A DNA stretch of 64,000 bases from Acidovorax sp. CCYZU-2555 (lineage in GTDB: Bacteria; Pseudomonadota; Gammaproteobacteria; Burkholderiales; Burkholderiaceae_C). Below are positions 8,059 to 15,386 of this stretch, one piece after another. The stretch covers positions 29,413 through 93,412 of the forward strand of contig NZ_JAHCDD010000012.1 of assembly GCF_018413525.1 (NCBI RefSeq). Reading direction: 5' to 3'. The stretch's first letter is position 1, and the number at the start of each line of letters is the position of its first letter. The notes beneath the pieces were generated by a model that worked only from the letters and a program-made list of their open reading frames with translations, was not told the origin of the DNA and ran no database searches. Position numbers and translations under genes: made by a program.

Positions 8059-9102
8059 TCAGATGTTGCGGGCGATGCCGCGGTTGGTTTCAATGCGCGA
8101 CTGGTCGATGGAAGACAGCTTGTCCTTGACGTCACGGATCACATCCATCATTTGCTGCATCATTTCATTCGCACCCGCTGAAGCCGACTCATGCAGCTTG
8201 GCGCGCGCTTCGTGCCGCTTGGCGCTGACGTCGGCGGAGTCGGCACCGAATTTCAGGCCCGCAGTGATGATCTCGCCCATGCCGCCGAGCATCTTGCCGG
8301 CGATGTCCCCGTTGCCGCTGGCCTTTTGCGCACTGGCGTTGAATCCATCCACCTGCGCCTGCTTGGTGCCCGCCTGCTTTTCCATGGAGCGGGCATTGGT
8401 GCGCAGGTAGCTGGCCTTGTCGTCCGCCGCCCGGGCCTGGGCCTGCAGGTTGTCCACGCTGGTCTTGTCGGTGGCCACACCGGCCTGGGTGCGCAGGTCC
8501 TGGGCCTCGGTGTTGAATGTCTGGGCGCTGTCGTTCATTTTCTGGGCGCTGTCCTTGAGCTCCGTGGCCTCGCCCTGCGGCTTGGCACCCTGCGCCGATT
8601 TCGATGCGGCGCTCATGCTGCTGTAGGCCTGTACTCCGGCCGACAACATCTGCACGCTGCCCTGGACGATGCCTGCGGCCAGGCGAAAGTTGGCCGCTTT
8701 CTGCATGTCGCTGGCCGCGCTCATCAGTTCCCCCACCTGGGCGTTGAGTTCGCTGGCGCGAATCTCGCGGTTGGTATTGCGCATTTCCTGCGCCGACTTC
8801 TGAATCAGGCCCATGACGGCGTAGAGGTCGACGGCCTGGTTGGATTCCAGCACGCTGAGCTCGGTACGCAACTGCGCCTGCGCGGCGGGGGAGGTGGGCA
8901 CGGTCGCCGGCAACTGCGGCCCGCCCATCTGCAAGGCGTTGATCGACGCCATCGTGTTCGCTGCCGTGCGATGGTCGTTCGCGGCAGATTCCATGCTGAC
9001 CTCACCGTTCACCGGTTTTTTGCCGCTGGGCGCAAGCATGTCGGCATCGCCGGGCCCGGGCTGGTAGCCGGGAGTGCGAATGGAGGAATCGATGTTTGGC
9101 AT
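8059..9102 (-). CDS. sctB: T3SS minor translocator SctB (YopD/BopD family)
   Basis: The 347-residue protein follows the major translocator gene and matches the expected minor translocon pore subunit inserted into host membranes. One moderately hydrophobic segment is seen at about 138-165 (FRLAAGIVQGSVQMLSAG). It is flanked by long polar helices with heptad patterns, and the C-terminus has amphipathic helices (DVIRDVKDKLSSIDQSRIETN). The length is close to that of the Bordetella and Yersinia counterparts. Assignment rests on order (chaperone, SctE, SctB) and composition. Confidence 0.82.
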   Translation of the reverse strand: MPNIDSSIRTPGYQPGPGDADMLAPSGKKPVNGEVSMESAANDHRTAANTMASINALQMGGPQLPATVPTSPAAQAQLRTELSVLESNQAVDLYAVMGLIQKSAQEMRNTNREIRASELNAQVGELMSAASDMQKAANFRLAAGIVQGSVQMLSAGVQAYSSMSAASKSAQGAKPQGEATELKDSAQKMNDSAQTFNTEAQDLRTQAGVATDKTSVDNLQAQARAADDKASYLRTNARSMEKQAGTKQAQVDGFNASAQKASGNGDIAGKMLGGMGEIITAGLKFGADSADVSAKRHEARAKLHESASAGANEMMQQMMDVIRDVKDKLSSIDQSRIETNRGIARNI

Positions 9103-9120
9103 GCGAGGTCTTTCTGGGCA

Positions 9121-10362
9121 TCAGGCCATTGAGCGGCCAAGGTTGGCGGCAATCTGCGAGCGGCTTTCTCCGGCGGCGGCGATCATCTGGGAGACCTGGC
9201 CCACGCCTTCCTGGATCTCCTGCACCAGTTTCTTGAGCTGGTCCTGGTCTTCTTGCATCTGCGCCTGCAGCTTGACCATCAGCACGGCGAACAGTTTCCT
9301 GTCGACCTGCGCCGAGGCCGCCGCATGCTCGTCGATGGCCACGCCGACGCTTATGCCGGCCTTTGCCATCGAGCTCAGCGCCGACGTCGCGCCGGCCACG
9401 TGTTGTGCCACCTTTGCCATCTGCGAGATGTTCTTGGTGATTTCGGTCACGGCCTTGGCGCTGTTGGAGCCACCCGAGGCCACGGTGGTGACCACCGACA
9501 AGGCGATCGTCGCCAGCATCGCGAAGATCGTTCCGACGATGGCCGCTGCCTGCTTGTCGCTGATGCTCAGATCGGCGATGGAACTGACCATGTTGCCCAG
9601 CAACTGCGAATCGACCAGCATCGCGCCGGTGAGCATGCCGATGGCGCCGGCCATCACGCGGCTGGCGGATTCAAGCTTTTCTTCCGGAACGCCCACGGCC
9701 TGGAGAAAAGTGGAGCAGACCTTGGTCATGATGCTGCTGAGTTCCAGCGGCGGCCCGCCCGCGGCCTGGCTGATGGACGAGGCCAGACTCATGGACGAGC
9801 CCACCAGGCCGATGATCGCCAGGGCCAGCAATGGCGCGGCGGCGCCGCCCGTAAGGGGCGTGGCCGCGGCCAGCGCCACCGTGGCAATGGCTGTGGCCAT
9901 AAATGCGGCAATCTTGCCAACCCAGCTGAAGATTCCGCCGAGCTTGCCTTTGGCGGCCGCGCTTTCACTTTTCTTGATCCAGGTTTCTATCTTCTCCATG
10001 GATTTCTTGTGGTTCTCTTCCATCTTCAGCCGCGACACGCCCAGCCCTTCCTTGGCGGTGCGCAACTGCGCATCCTGGGTCTTGCCCTGCAGCACCAGCA
10101 GCGCGGCCGTCAGGTCTTCCGCGGAGAAATCGATGGCCACGTTGCCTATGCTGGGAGAGCCGTTGGCATTGGAGATCAGCGCGGCGCCCGTCGAGCCCGC
10201 AGCGCCGTTCTTGCCGCTCGTGCCCAGGTCGCCAAGCAGGGCGGCCGTGTCGAGCGCGCGCACGTTCGCGGCGGCAGTCGGCGTATCGGTGCCCGATGGC
10301 GCGGGTGCCTGGAACGTCGCAGGCGGCGTGAAGGACGCAGGGAGCGTGCCGACCTCATTCAT
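9121..10362 (-). CDS. sctE: T3SS major translocator SctE (YopB/BopB family)
   Basis: This 413-residue protein is the likely large pore-forming translocator. It shows a coiled-coil region at about 105-140, then a strongly hydrophobic hairpin (about 141-196, including KIAAFMATAIATVALAAAT and LLALAIIGLVGSS) and a second hydrophobic segment (AIVGTIFAMLATIALSVVTTV) further on. The C-terminal helix has a QEDQDQLKKLVQEIQEG pattern. The start overlaps the stop of the SycD-type chaperone gene (ATGA, 10359-10362), the usual chaperone-translocator arrangement. Confidence 0.9.
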   Translation of the reverse strand: MNEVGTLPASFTPPATFQAPAPSGTDTPTAAANVRALDTAALLGDLGTSGKNGAAGSTGAALISNANGSPSIGNVAIDFSAEDLTAALLVLQGKTQDAQLRTAKEGLGVSRLKMEENHKKSMEKIETWIKKSESAAAKGKLGGIFSWVGKIAAFMATAIATVALAAATPLTGGAAAPLLALAIIGLVGSSMSLASSISQAAGGPPLELSSIMTKVCSTFLQAVGVPEEKLESASRVMAGAIGMLTGAMLVDSQLLGNMVSSIADLSISDKQAAAIVGTIFAMLATIALSVVTTVASGGSNSAKAVTEITKNISQMAKVAQHVAGATSALSSMAKAGISVGVAIDEHAAASAQVDRKLFAVLMVKLQAQMQEDQDQLKKLVQEIQEGVGQVSQMIAAAGESRSQIAANLGRSMA

Positions 10363-10865
10363 GATGTCACCTCCGAAACCGGCGTGTCGGTGCCGCCGCT
10401 GTCGGTCTCGGGCAGCCGTGCCAGCAGCGTTTCGCTGCGTTGGCGCAGGTCCTGCCATTGCGGTGTGTCGCACTGGGCCAGCACCAGCGTCAGTGCTTCG
10501 CGGGCTTCCTGGTGCATCTCCAGCGCGATGAAGCATTCCGCGGTGTGGAAAGTGGGCAGCGGGTCTTCGAGGTCCATGACCGACGCTGTCGAGTGGTACT
10601 GGATGGCTTCGCGGTAGCGCTTGAGCATCTGCAGGGTGCAGGCAAACGCACTCATGTAGCGCGGCTCCATGGTGTTGTGCGCCACGAGAAAGCCAAAGCA
10701 CTTGACCGCATCAAGATAGCGTTCCTGGCTGTAGTGGTTGTAGCCCAGCGAGTACAACGCCTCGTACTCGGTGTCGCTGTAGCCCATGATGTCGCCCAGG
10801 CCGGTGCCGTGGCTCAGCAGTTCCAGCGCCTGCTCGGCAAGAGAGGGGGTTGAAGGGGTTGTCAT
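10359..10865 (-). CDS. Translocator chaperone of the SycD/LcrH/SicA family
   Basis: This 168-residue protein has the three tandem TPRs of class II T3SS chaperones (for example LYSLGYNHYSQERYLDAVKC, then AFACTLQMLKRYREAIQYH). It would hold the translocators SctE and SctB soluble in the cytoplasm before export. The C-terminal tail is Thr/Ser-rich. It precedes sctE with a four-base overlap and follows the third filament-type gene, the same order as bcrH1 in Bordetella. Confidence 0.92.
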   Translation of the reverse strand: MTTPSTPSLAEQALELLSHGTGLGDIMGYSDTEYEALYSLGYNHYSQERYLDAVKCFGFLVAHNTMEPRYMSAFACTLQMLKRYREAIQYHSTASVMDLEDPLPTFHTAECFIALEMHQEAREALTLVLAQCDTPQWQDLRQRSETLLARLPETDSGGTDTPVSEVTS

Positions 10866-10883
10866 GGGACAGGTCCTTTCTGC

Positions 10884-11018
10884 TCAGCGCATGTTGCCGA
10901 TGATCGAAGACCGGCTGTCCTGCATCTTCTTCATGAAATTGGTCATCACGTCGAAGGCTTCGTTGCGCTTGTTCGACAGGCTTTGCAGGCGCAGCATTTC
11001 CAGCTGCTGGCTGTTGCT
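10884..11018 (-). repeat. Direct repeat copy 3: 3' end of Bsp22-like genes
   Basis: About 135 bases from the stop codon inward encode the shared C-terminal block and are nearly identical at the DNA level to 11612-11746 and 12160-12294. The similarity drops sharply upstream of this block. This suggests tandem duplication with the ends held constant by function or gene conversion. Confidence 0.85.
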
Positions 11019-11594
11019 CATCGAGTCGATGCCGGTCTTGATGTTCTCGATCTCGGCCTTGGCGGCGGAGATCTGTCCCGGCTTGGCTTCGATGCCAGCA
11101 ATCTTTGCGTCGATCTGTTCCACCCAGCTTTTCATGGTGGCGCCGGACGCGTCCATGGTGCCGTTGCCGTCGAAGTCGCCGGGGTCGGTGACGTTGGTCA
11201 GGCCCTGGCTCTTCACACGTTCCAGCAGATCCTTTGACGCGTCGGCGCTGTCGTCGGCCCAGCCGTTGCCCAGGCCTGTCGAGCTGCTTCCGCCGGCATT
11301 GACTGAGATCACCGACTGCAACTGCTGCTTCATCAACTTGAGGTCGGCCAGGCCGGACTGGTCGGTGACGTTGCTGGCCTCGAGCGCGGCCAGTTCGTTG
11401 CGCTTGGCCATGAGCTGCTCGTTGGCCTCGCCGATGGCACCGTTCTTTGCCGCCACCGAGTCGAGCTGGCCGCGCAGCTGGTTCTCCAGCAGCGATGCGC
11501 GCTGGTTCTGTATTGCCAGCAGCGCGGTTTCGATGTCCATGCCTTGTACGGACATGCCCGCTATGCTGTTCGATCCCTGAATCTGAATGGACAT
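10884..11594 (-). CDS. Bsp22-like T3SS tip/filament protein, paralog 3
   Basis: This 236-residue protein is the last of three tandem paralogs. All share an N-terminal block (DIETALLAIQNQRASLLE, residues 20-37 here) and a nearly invariant 39-residue C-terminal block ending SRSSIIGNMR. I recall the same end in Bordetella Bsp22, the secreted filament protein at the needle tip. The central part (about 50-190) is different from the other two copies and contains a DxDxNGxxD loop (DFDGNGTMD, residues 140-148), a pattern that often binds calcium. The gene lies 18 bases upstream of the SycD-type chaperone gene. Filament function is inferred from the family. Confidence 0.82.
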   Translation of the reverse strand: MSIQIQGSNSIAGMSVQGMDIETALLAIQNQRASLLENQLRGQLDSVAAKNGAIGEANEQLMAKRNELAALEASNVTDQSGLADLKLMKQQLQSVISVNAGGSSSTGLGNGWADDSADASKDLLERVKSQGLTNVTDPGDFDGNGTMDASGATMKSWVEQIDAKIAGIEAKPGQISAAKAEIENIKTGIDSMSNSQQLEMLRLQSLSNKRNEAFDVMTNFMKKMQDSRSSIIGNMR

Positions 11595-11611
11595 TGATAG
11601 CTCCCCGCGTC

Positions 11612-11746
11612 TCAGCGCATGTTGCCGATGATGGAGGACCGGCTGTCCTGCATCTTCTTGATGAAATTGGTCATCACGTCGAAGGCTTCGTTGCGCTTGT
11701 TCGACAGGCTTTGCAGGCGCAGCATGTCCATCTGCTGGCTGTTGCT
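11612..11746 (-). repeat. Direct repeat copy 2: 3' end of Bsp22-like genes
   Basis: Second copy of the conserved 3' block. It differs from copy 3 at only a few positions, mostly in the first 20 bases next to the stop codon and at the distal end. Confidence 0.85.
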
Positions 11747-12127
11747 CTGCGAATCGATCAGCGACTTGAAGTTCTCGACGGCCGCGCCCAGCGTGCTCTT
11801 GTCCACCACGGTGCGGATGTCGACGCCGGCGGCGCCGGCCGCCTTCTTGAAGGCTTCGAGCTGCGTGCCTTCGGGCAGCTGGTCCGTGCCCTGGGCGTCG
11901 GACGTGAACTGCGCCGACAGCGTGCGTGCTCCGCCGAGCACATCGTTGAGCTTGCCGATCTGGGCATTGCGGTCCTGCACGTCCTGGAGCTGACTCTGCA
12001 GCTGGCCTTCAAGCAGACCGGCGCGCTGGTTCTGGATGGCCAGCAGCGCGGTTTCGATGTCCATGCCGGACACCTGCGACGGGCTGACGCCTTGCAAGCC
12101 ATTGAGGTTGAGCGAAGAAATGGACAT
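11612..12127 (-). CDS. Bsp22-like T3SS tip/filament protein, paralog 2
   Basis: This is the shortest of the three paralogs, at 171 residues. It has the conserved N-terminal segment (DIETALLAIQNQRAGLLE) and the conserved C-terminal end (about 133-171, ending in IIGNMR). The middle is shorter and lacks the calcium-type loop of paralog 3 and the charged insert of paralog 1. The intergenic gap to paralog 3 is 17 bases. The three proteins may polymerise together, replace each other at different stages, or cap different filament sections; sequence alone does not decide. Confidence 0.82.
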   Translation of the reverse strand: MSISSLNLNGLQGVSPSQVSGMDIETALLAIQNQRAGLLEGQLQSQLQDVQDRNAQIGKLNDVLGGARTLSAQFTSDAQGTDQLPEGTQLEAFKKAAGAAGVDIRTVVDKSTLGAAVENFKSLIDSQSNSQQMDMLRLQSLSNKRNEAFDVMTNFIKKMQDSRSSIIGNMR

Positions 12128-12159
12128 GGAGAGGGCCTTGAAAGAAACGATGGTGGAGT

Positions 12160-12294
12160 TCAGCGCTGGTTGCCGACGATCGACGAGCGGCTGTCCTGCA
12201 TCTTCTTGACGAAGTTGGTCATGACGTCGAATGCCTCGTTGCGCTTGTTCGACAGGCTTTGCAGGCGCAGCATGTCCATCTGCTGGCTGTTGCT
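12160..12294 (-). repeat. Direct repeat copy 1: 3' end of Bsp22-like genes
   Basis: First copy of the conserved 3' block. It is slightly more diverged from copies 2 and 3 (synonymous changes and IVGNQR at the end), consistent with being the oldest or least converted copy. Confidence 0.8.
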
Positions 12295-12858
12295 GTGGGT
12301 GTCGATCATCGACTTGAGGTTTTCGATGGCTTTCTCCAGCTCGCCTTTGTTCTTGACGTCGAGCGCGATGTTGGCGGCGGCGGCGGATTTCTGCAGCTTT
12401 TCGGACTTCAGGCCGGTGGCGGTCTTGTTGTCCGGTACGGATGCCATCGCTACAAGTTCCCTTAGTCGGTCGGGATTTTTCGTCTTGCGGTGCGGCATGA
12501 GCGCTTGCTTGTAGATCTCCTTGTCTTCCGGGCTGAATCCGTCCGCGATGGCTTGGTGTTCGCTTTTCCAGGCATCCGTCTTCTCGTATGCCTTTTTTTC
12601 ATCTTTGATCTTGTCGGCGAATTCTTTCGACAGGTCGTCCTTGTCGGAGAACTGCGCCGAAAGCTCACGCGCCGCGCCCAGGGCTTCATTGAGCTTGCCG
12701 ATCTGTGCGTTGCGTTGCTGCACGTCCTCCAGCTGTCCCTTGAGTTGTTCCTCGAGCAGGCTGGCACGCTGGGTCTGCACCGCCATCAGCGCGGTCTCGA
12801 TGTCCAGGCTTTGCAGCACGGGTGCGCTCACGACAGAAGTGGCATTGATGGCGGTCAT
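12160..12858 (-). CDS. Bsp22-like T3SS tip/filament protein, paralog 1
   Basis: This 232-residue protein is the first of the three tandem tip/filament paralogs. It shares DIETALMAVQTQRASLLEEQ near residues 20-38 and the conserved C-terminal block (ending SRSSIVGNQR). The central region (about 75-160) is rich in Lys, Asp and Glu, unlike its neighbours, and its DNA there is locally less GC-rich (12440-12640). ATG at 12858 is chosen over an in-frame TTG at 12864. It follows the small gene 12876-13175 by 17 bases. Confidence 0.8.
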   Translation of the reverse strand: MTAINATSVVSAPVLQSLDIETALMAVQTQRASLLEEQLKGQLEDVQQRNAQIGKLNEALGAARELSAQFSDKDDLSKEFADKIKDEKKAYEKTDAWKSEHQAIADGFSPEDKEIYKQALMPHRKTKNPDRLRELVAMASVPDNKTATGLKSEKLQKSAAAANIALDVKNKGELEKAIENLKSMIDTHSNSQQMDMLRLQSLSNKRNEAFDVMTNFVKKMQDSRSSIVGNQR

Positions 12859-12875
12859 GGGCAAGCTTTCTGCGT

Positions 12876-13175
12876 TCAGATCATTGAACGCGGCCGGCGT
12901 GCGCCGCCGCTGCTTTTCACCGGGGCGGCGAACGAAGCCCGGGCCCGCTCCTCGCCGACCTCCTGGTCGACGGCCGCCATGTCGGCTTCAAATGCCGCCT
13001 GTGCCTCGTCACGGGTCTGCGGCGTCAACTGATCCTGCAAGGTGCTGCGGACCTTCTGTGGGTCCAGACCTTGACTGCGTAGCCGGTCATCACTTGTATC
13101 CAGATCGCGTTGCACCTGATCGATCAAGGTCTGGGCCTTGGCGAGCAGGCTTTCGGTGGAATCTTGGGGGGCCAT
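12876..13175 (-). CDS. Small unknown protein heading the translocator/filament operon
   Basis: I do not recognise this 99-residue protein. It is hydrophilic and helical in character (MAPQDSTESLLAKAQTLIDQ at the start), with no signal peptide or membrane segment and a basic, Ser/Gly/Arg-rich tail. It is the first gene after the divergent T3SS promoter motif at 13241-13268, 17 bases before the first Bsp22-like gene. Position suggests a secreted regulator, a chaperone for the filament proteins, or an export-control factor. None of these is shown by sequence. Confidence 0.7.
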   Translation of the reverse strand: MAPQDSTESLLAKAQTLIDQVQRDLDTSDDRLRSQGLDPQKVRSTLQDQLTPQTRDEAQAAFEADMAAVDQEVGEERARASFAAPVKSSGGARRPRSMI

Positions 13176-13240
13176 GCAGGATGCTCCTGAAAATCAACAG
13201 AAAAATGCAAGATCGCGGTCTGCGTTTTGCCTACTGCCGG

Positions 13241-13268
13241 TGAGTAACAGCTTGCTTCAAGGGGTTCC
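13241..13268 (-). promoter_or_regulatory. HrpL/BtrS-like ECF promoter motif for the minus-strand T3SS operon
   Basis: The minus strand reads GGAACC (13268-13263), 14 bases, then GTTAC (13248-13244) and NNA ending at 13241. It lies about 66 bases upstream of the first start codon of the operon (13175). It faces away from an identical motif on the plus strand at 13293-13320. The arrangement is like the hrp box (GGAACC-N15/16-CCACNNA) with TTAC in place of CCAC. Recognition by a BtrS/HrpL-type sigma factor is inferred. Confidence 0.8.
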
Positions 13269-13292
13269 CGGCATTTCGCCGCCATCCCGTGA

Positions 13293-13320
13293 GGAACCTT
13301 GGATAGCCAGGCGTTACAGA
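13293..13320 (+). promoter_or_regulatory. HrpL/BtrS-like ECF promoter motif for sctW
   Basis: The plus strand reads GGAACC (13293-13298), 14 bases, GTTAC (13313-13317), then AGA. It ends 44 bases before the sctW start codon. It is divergent from the motif at 13241-13268, so the two main T3SS operons share one regulatory interval. Confidence 0.8.
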
Positions 13321-13364
13321 CGAGGACATGCACACGCGTGCCGGCCCTCCACTTGCCTATTTCC

Positions 13365-14474
13365 ATGTCCAGAATCGACACGTTCAACACGCCTTCGTTT
13401 GACAGCAGCGCATTGCAAGGCCGCTCCGGTGGCGCGAGCCAGTCGGCGGTGGGCCAGTTCGCGGGCCAGCAGGTCCAGGTGGACGAAGTCGATTCCATGC
13501 TGTCCGATGCCGCCGAGGAACTGGGCATGCACCATTCCGAGAAGGCGGAGAGCAAGCATTCTTCCGAGCGCAAGAAGGAAGCGGTCAGGTCGCTGGAAAT
13601 CATGACCGCCGAGGCCGTGTCGGACTACCTGGACGCGGCCCAGGCCTTTGAGGATCCGGAGCAGCTGGTGCATCTGGCCAAGCGCATGTTGTCGGGTCAG
13701 GGCGATCCCGCGCGGCACGCGCGCGAGGCATTCCAGGAGCCGACGCAGCAGTTCATGGCCATGCAGTACGCGCTGCATCAGGGCGAGCGCGAAGGTGTCG
13801 CCAGCGATGTGCTCGAGGCGTTGCGCGAGTCGCTGCAAGACCTGGAAATGGCCCATGGGCCGGCAATCCGCGCTGATATCAACAGCATCGCCACGGCCGC
13901 ACAGCCGGGCGCCAGCCGCGTCGACATTGCCCAGTTCCAGGCGACTTACCGTGACGTGGTGCTGGGCGAATCCTCGCTCGCGGCGACGCTCAAGATGGCG
14001 CTGGAACGCTTTGGCGACAAGGATTTTTCCGTCGGCTTGCAGCGTCTGACGCAGGCCCTGGGCCAGGACCTGGCGGCGGCGCGGCCGTCGTGCGAGCCCG
14101 CGCGTCTGCACAGCCTGGTGCAGGACCTGTATCACCTCGGAGTGACGACCACGGTGCTGGAAGGTTGCAAGGATTTGCGCGCGCAGCTGGCCGAAAAGCA
14201 CGGCATCACCAACATGGAGCCTGTCGTGCTGATGCGCGGCCTGGTCGATGTGAGTGCCGAGAAATGGGTGTCGGCGCAGCGCTTCACCAGCCTCAGCGAG
14301 AACAGCGGTGCGCGTACGCCCGAGGCACAGATCCATTTCCTGACGGCCGTCAAAGCGCTGCTGCGCGAGATGCCCGTGCAGGTGTTTATCGACAGTGAGC
14401 AGCGGCAGTCTGTGTTCGGTGCCGCGCAGGACGCGCTGGATGCAGCGATCGATCGGGAAGAGGAGGGCTATTGA
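13365..14474 (+). CDS. sctW: T3SS gatekeeper SctW (YopN/BopN, with fused TyeA-type C-terminus)
   Basis: The 369-residue protein matches the SctW/YopN/InvE/MxiC family, cytoplasmic plugs that hold back effectors until translocators are exported. After a short Ser/Gln-rich N-terminus (secretion signal region), an all-helical core with HrpJ-type repeats extends to about residue 275. The C-terminal part (about 280-365) resembles TyeA, here fused rather than a separate gene. ATG at 13365 is chosen; an in-frame TTG at 13299 overlaps the promoter motif and is unlikely. It is followed at once by a small chaperone gene. Confidence 0.9.
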   Translation: MSRIDTFNTPSFDSSALQGRSGGASQSAVGQFAGQQVQVDEVDSMLSDAAEELGMHHSEKAESKHSSERKKEAVRSLEIMTAEAVSDYLDAAQAFEDPEQLVHLAKRMLSGQGDPARHAREAFQEPTQQFMAMQYALHQGEREGVASDVLEALRESLQDLEMAHGPAIRADINSIATAAQPGASRVDIAQFQATYRDVVLGESSLAATLKMALERFGDKDFSVGLQRLTQALGQDLAAARPSCEPARLHSLVQDLYHLGVTTTVLEGCKDLRAQLAEKHGITNMEPVVLMRGLVDVSAEKWVSAQRFTSLSENSGARTPEAQIHFLTAVKALLREMPVQVFIDSEQRQSVFGAAQDALDAAIDREEEGY

Positions 14475-14475
14475 T

Positions 14476-14859
14476 ATGGGACAAATGGAGCAGGTATTGG
14501 CCGAGTTCGGCCAGGACATCGGCTTGACGGCCCTGGAGCCCAGCGCGCAAGGGCATGTGCAGTTGCGGCTGGCCTCCGGCGCGCTGCTGGGTGCATCAAC
14601 GCAGGGCGAGGAGGTGGTGCTGCACTACGCCGAACCCGTGGACCGCGGCGCCGCGGAGCTGGCTTTCTTGGGGATGCGCCTGGCCGGGCGAACCGAGACG
14701 GCCGATGACCCGGTGCAGGTCGGCGTGCGCACCACGGCCCAGGGCGAATGGCTGGTGGTGGGCACGCGCCTGCCGCTGGACCGGTTCAGCGCGCGCGAGG
14801 TCCATCGCCTGGGAACCTACCTGCAGTCGTGGCTGGCGCAGGTGCGGGAAAACCGCTGA
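14476..14859 (+). CDS. CesT/SycN-type T3SS chaperone
   Basis: This 127-residue protein has the size and alternating pattern of class I T3SS chaperones (CesT fold): an N-terminal helix (MEQVLAEFGQDIGLTAL), beta strands such as VQLRLASGALLGAS and VVLHYAEPV, a middle helix, and a C-terminal helix (REVHRLGTYLQSWLAQVREN). It starts one base after the sctW stop (TGAtATG). SycN occupies this place in Yersinia and binds YopN, so the likely client is SctW. Confidence 0.75.
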   Translation: MGQMEQVLAEFGQDIGLTALEPSAQGHVQLRLASGALLGASTQGEEVVLHYAEPVDRGAAELAFLGMRLAGRTETADDPVQVGVRTTAQGEWLVVGTRLPLDRFSAREVHRLGTYLQSWLAQVRENR

Positions 14860-14889
14860 TCCAGGGGCGGCGAGACTTCCGTTGGGTAG

Positions 14890-14917
14890 GGAACCGGCGC
14901 GGGTCTGTGGTTACCCA
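14890..14917 (+). promoter_or_regulatory. HrpL/BtrS-like ECF promoter motif for sctX-sctY-sctV
   Basis: GGAACC (14890-14895), 14 bases, GTTAC (14910-14914), then CCA. It lies in the 128-base gap between the chaperone gene and sctX, about 70 bases before the sctX start. It would give the export-gate genes their own transcript besides read-through from sctW. Confidence 0.8.
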
Positions 14918-14987
14918 TACAGAGCCTGAAGCGTCCCTGACGCCTCCTTGCCCACGCCGGAAATCGCGCCACCCAAAGGACATGCCC

Positions 14988-15386
14988 ATGTCAGACATTC
15001 GCCTCAACAACCTGATCTTCGATCGGGGCATAGACACCATCACCTATGCGCGCCAGGAAGCGGCGTCGACCATGCCCGAACGCGGCGATGCACCGCCGCC
15101 CGACATCGGTACGCGGGCCCAGCTCGATCTGTTGCTGCAGACGTCCTCGATGGACAGCCGGCTGGATCAGGCGCTGCGCCCCGAACTCAAGCACCGCGAC
15201 TTGCTGCTGCCGGGGCGCTTCAACGAGGCCCTGGGCAATGCGCTCACGCAGCTGCGCGACGCGGCGCAGGGGGGCGAGGCGACGGATCAGTCGCGGGTCC
15301 TGAACCGGGCCGTGCGCCTGCTCAGCGAAGAGTCCAACCTGCGTGATCTGGTGCAGATGTACCGCAGCGCGCTTTACCAAGGTTGA
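14988..15386 (+). CDS. sctX: T3SS export protein SctX (YscX family)
   Basis: This 132-residue protein matches the YscX family, which is found only in Ysc-type systems, is exported early, and works with YscY and SctV. Visible features are the N-terminal segment NNLIFDRGIDTIT, a polar middle, and a helical C-terminus with LLSEESNLRDLVQMYRSALYQG at about 111-132. The ATG at 14988 is preferred over one at 14982 because AAAGGA (14975-14980) lies seven bases upstream of it. The stop overlaps the sctY start (TGATG). Confidence 0.9.
   Translation: MSDIRLNNLIFDRGIDTITYARQEAASTMPERGDAPPPDIGTRAQLDLLLQTSSMDSRLDQALRPELKHRDLLLPGRFNEALGNALTQLRDAAQGGEATDQSRVLNRAVRLLSEESNLRDLVQMYRSALYQG

Noticed and set aside
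13299..13364. Longer SctW from a TTG at 13299
   Set aside because: It would begin inside the ECF promoter motif, before the expected transcript start.
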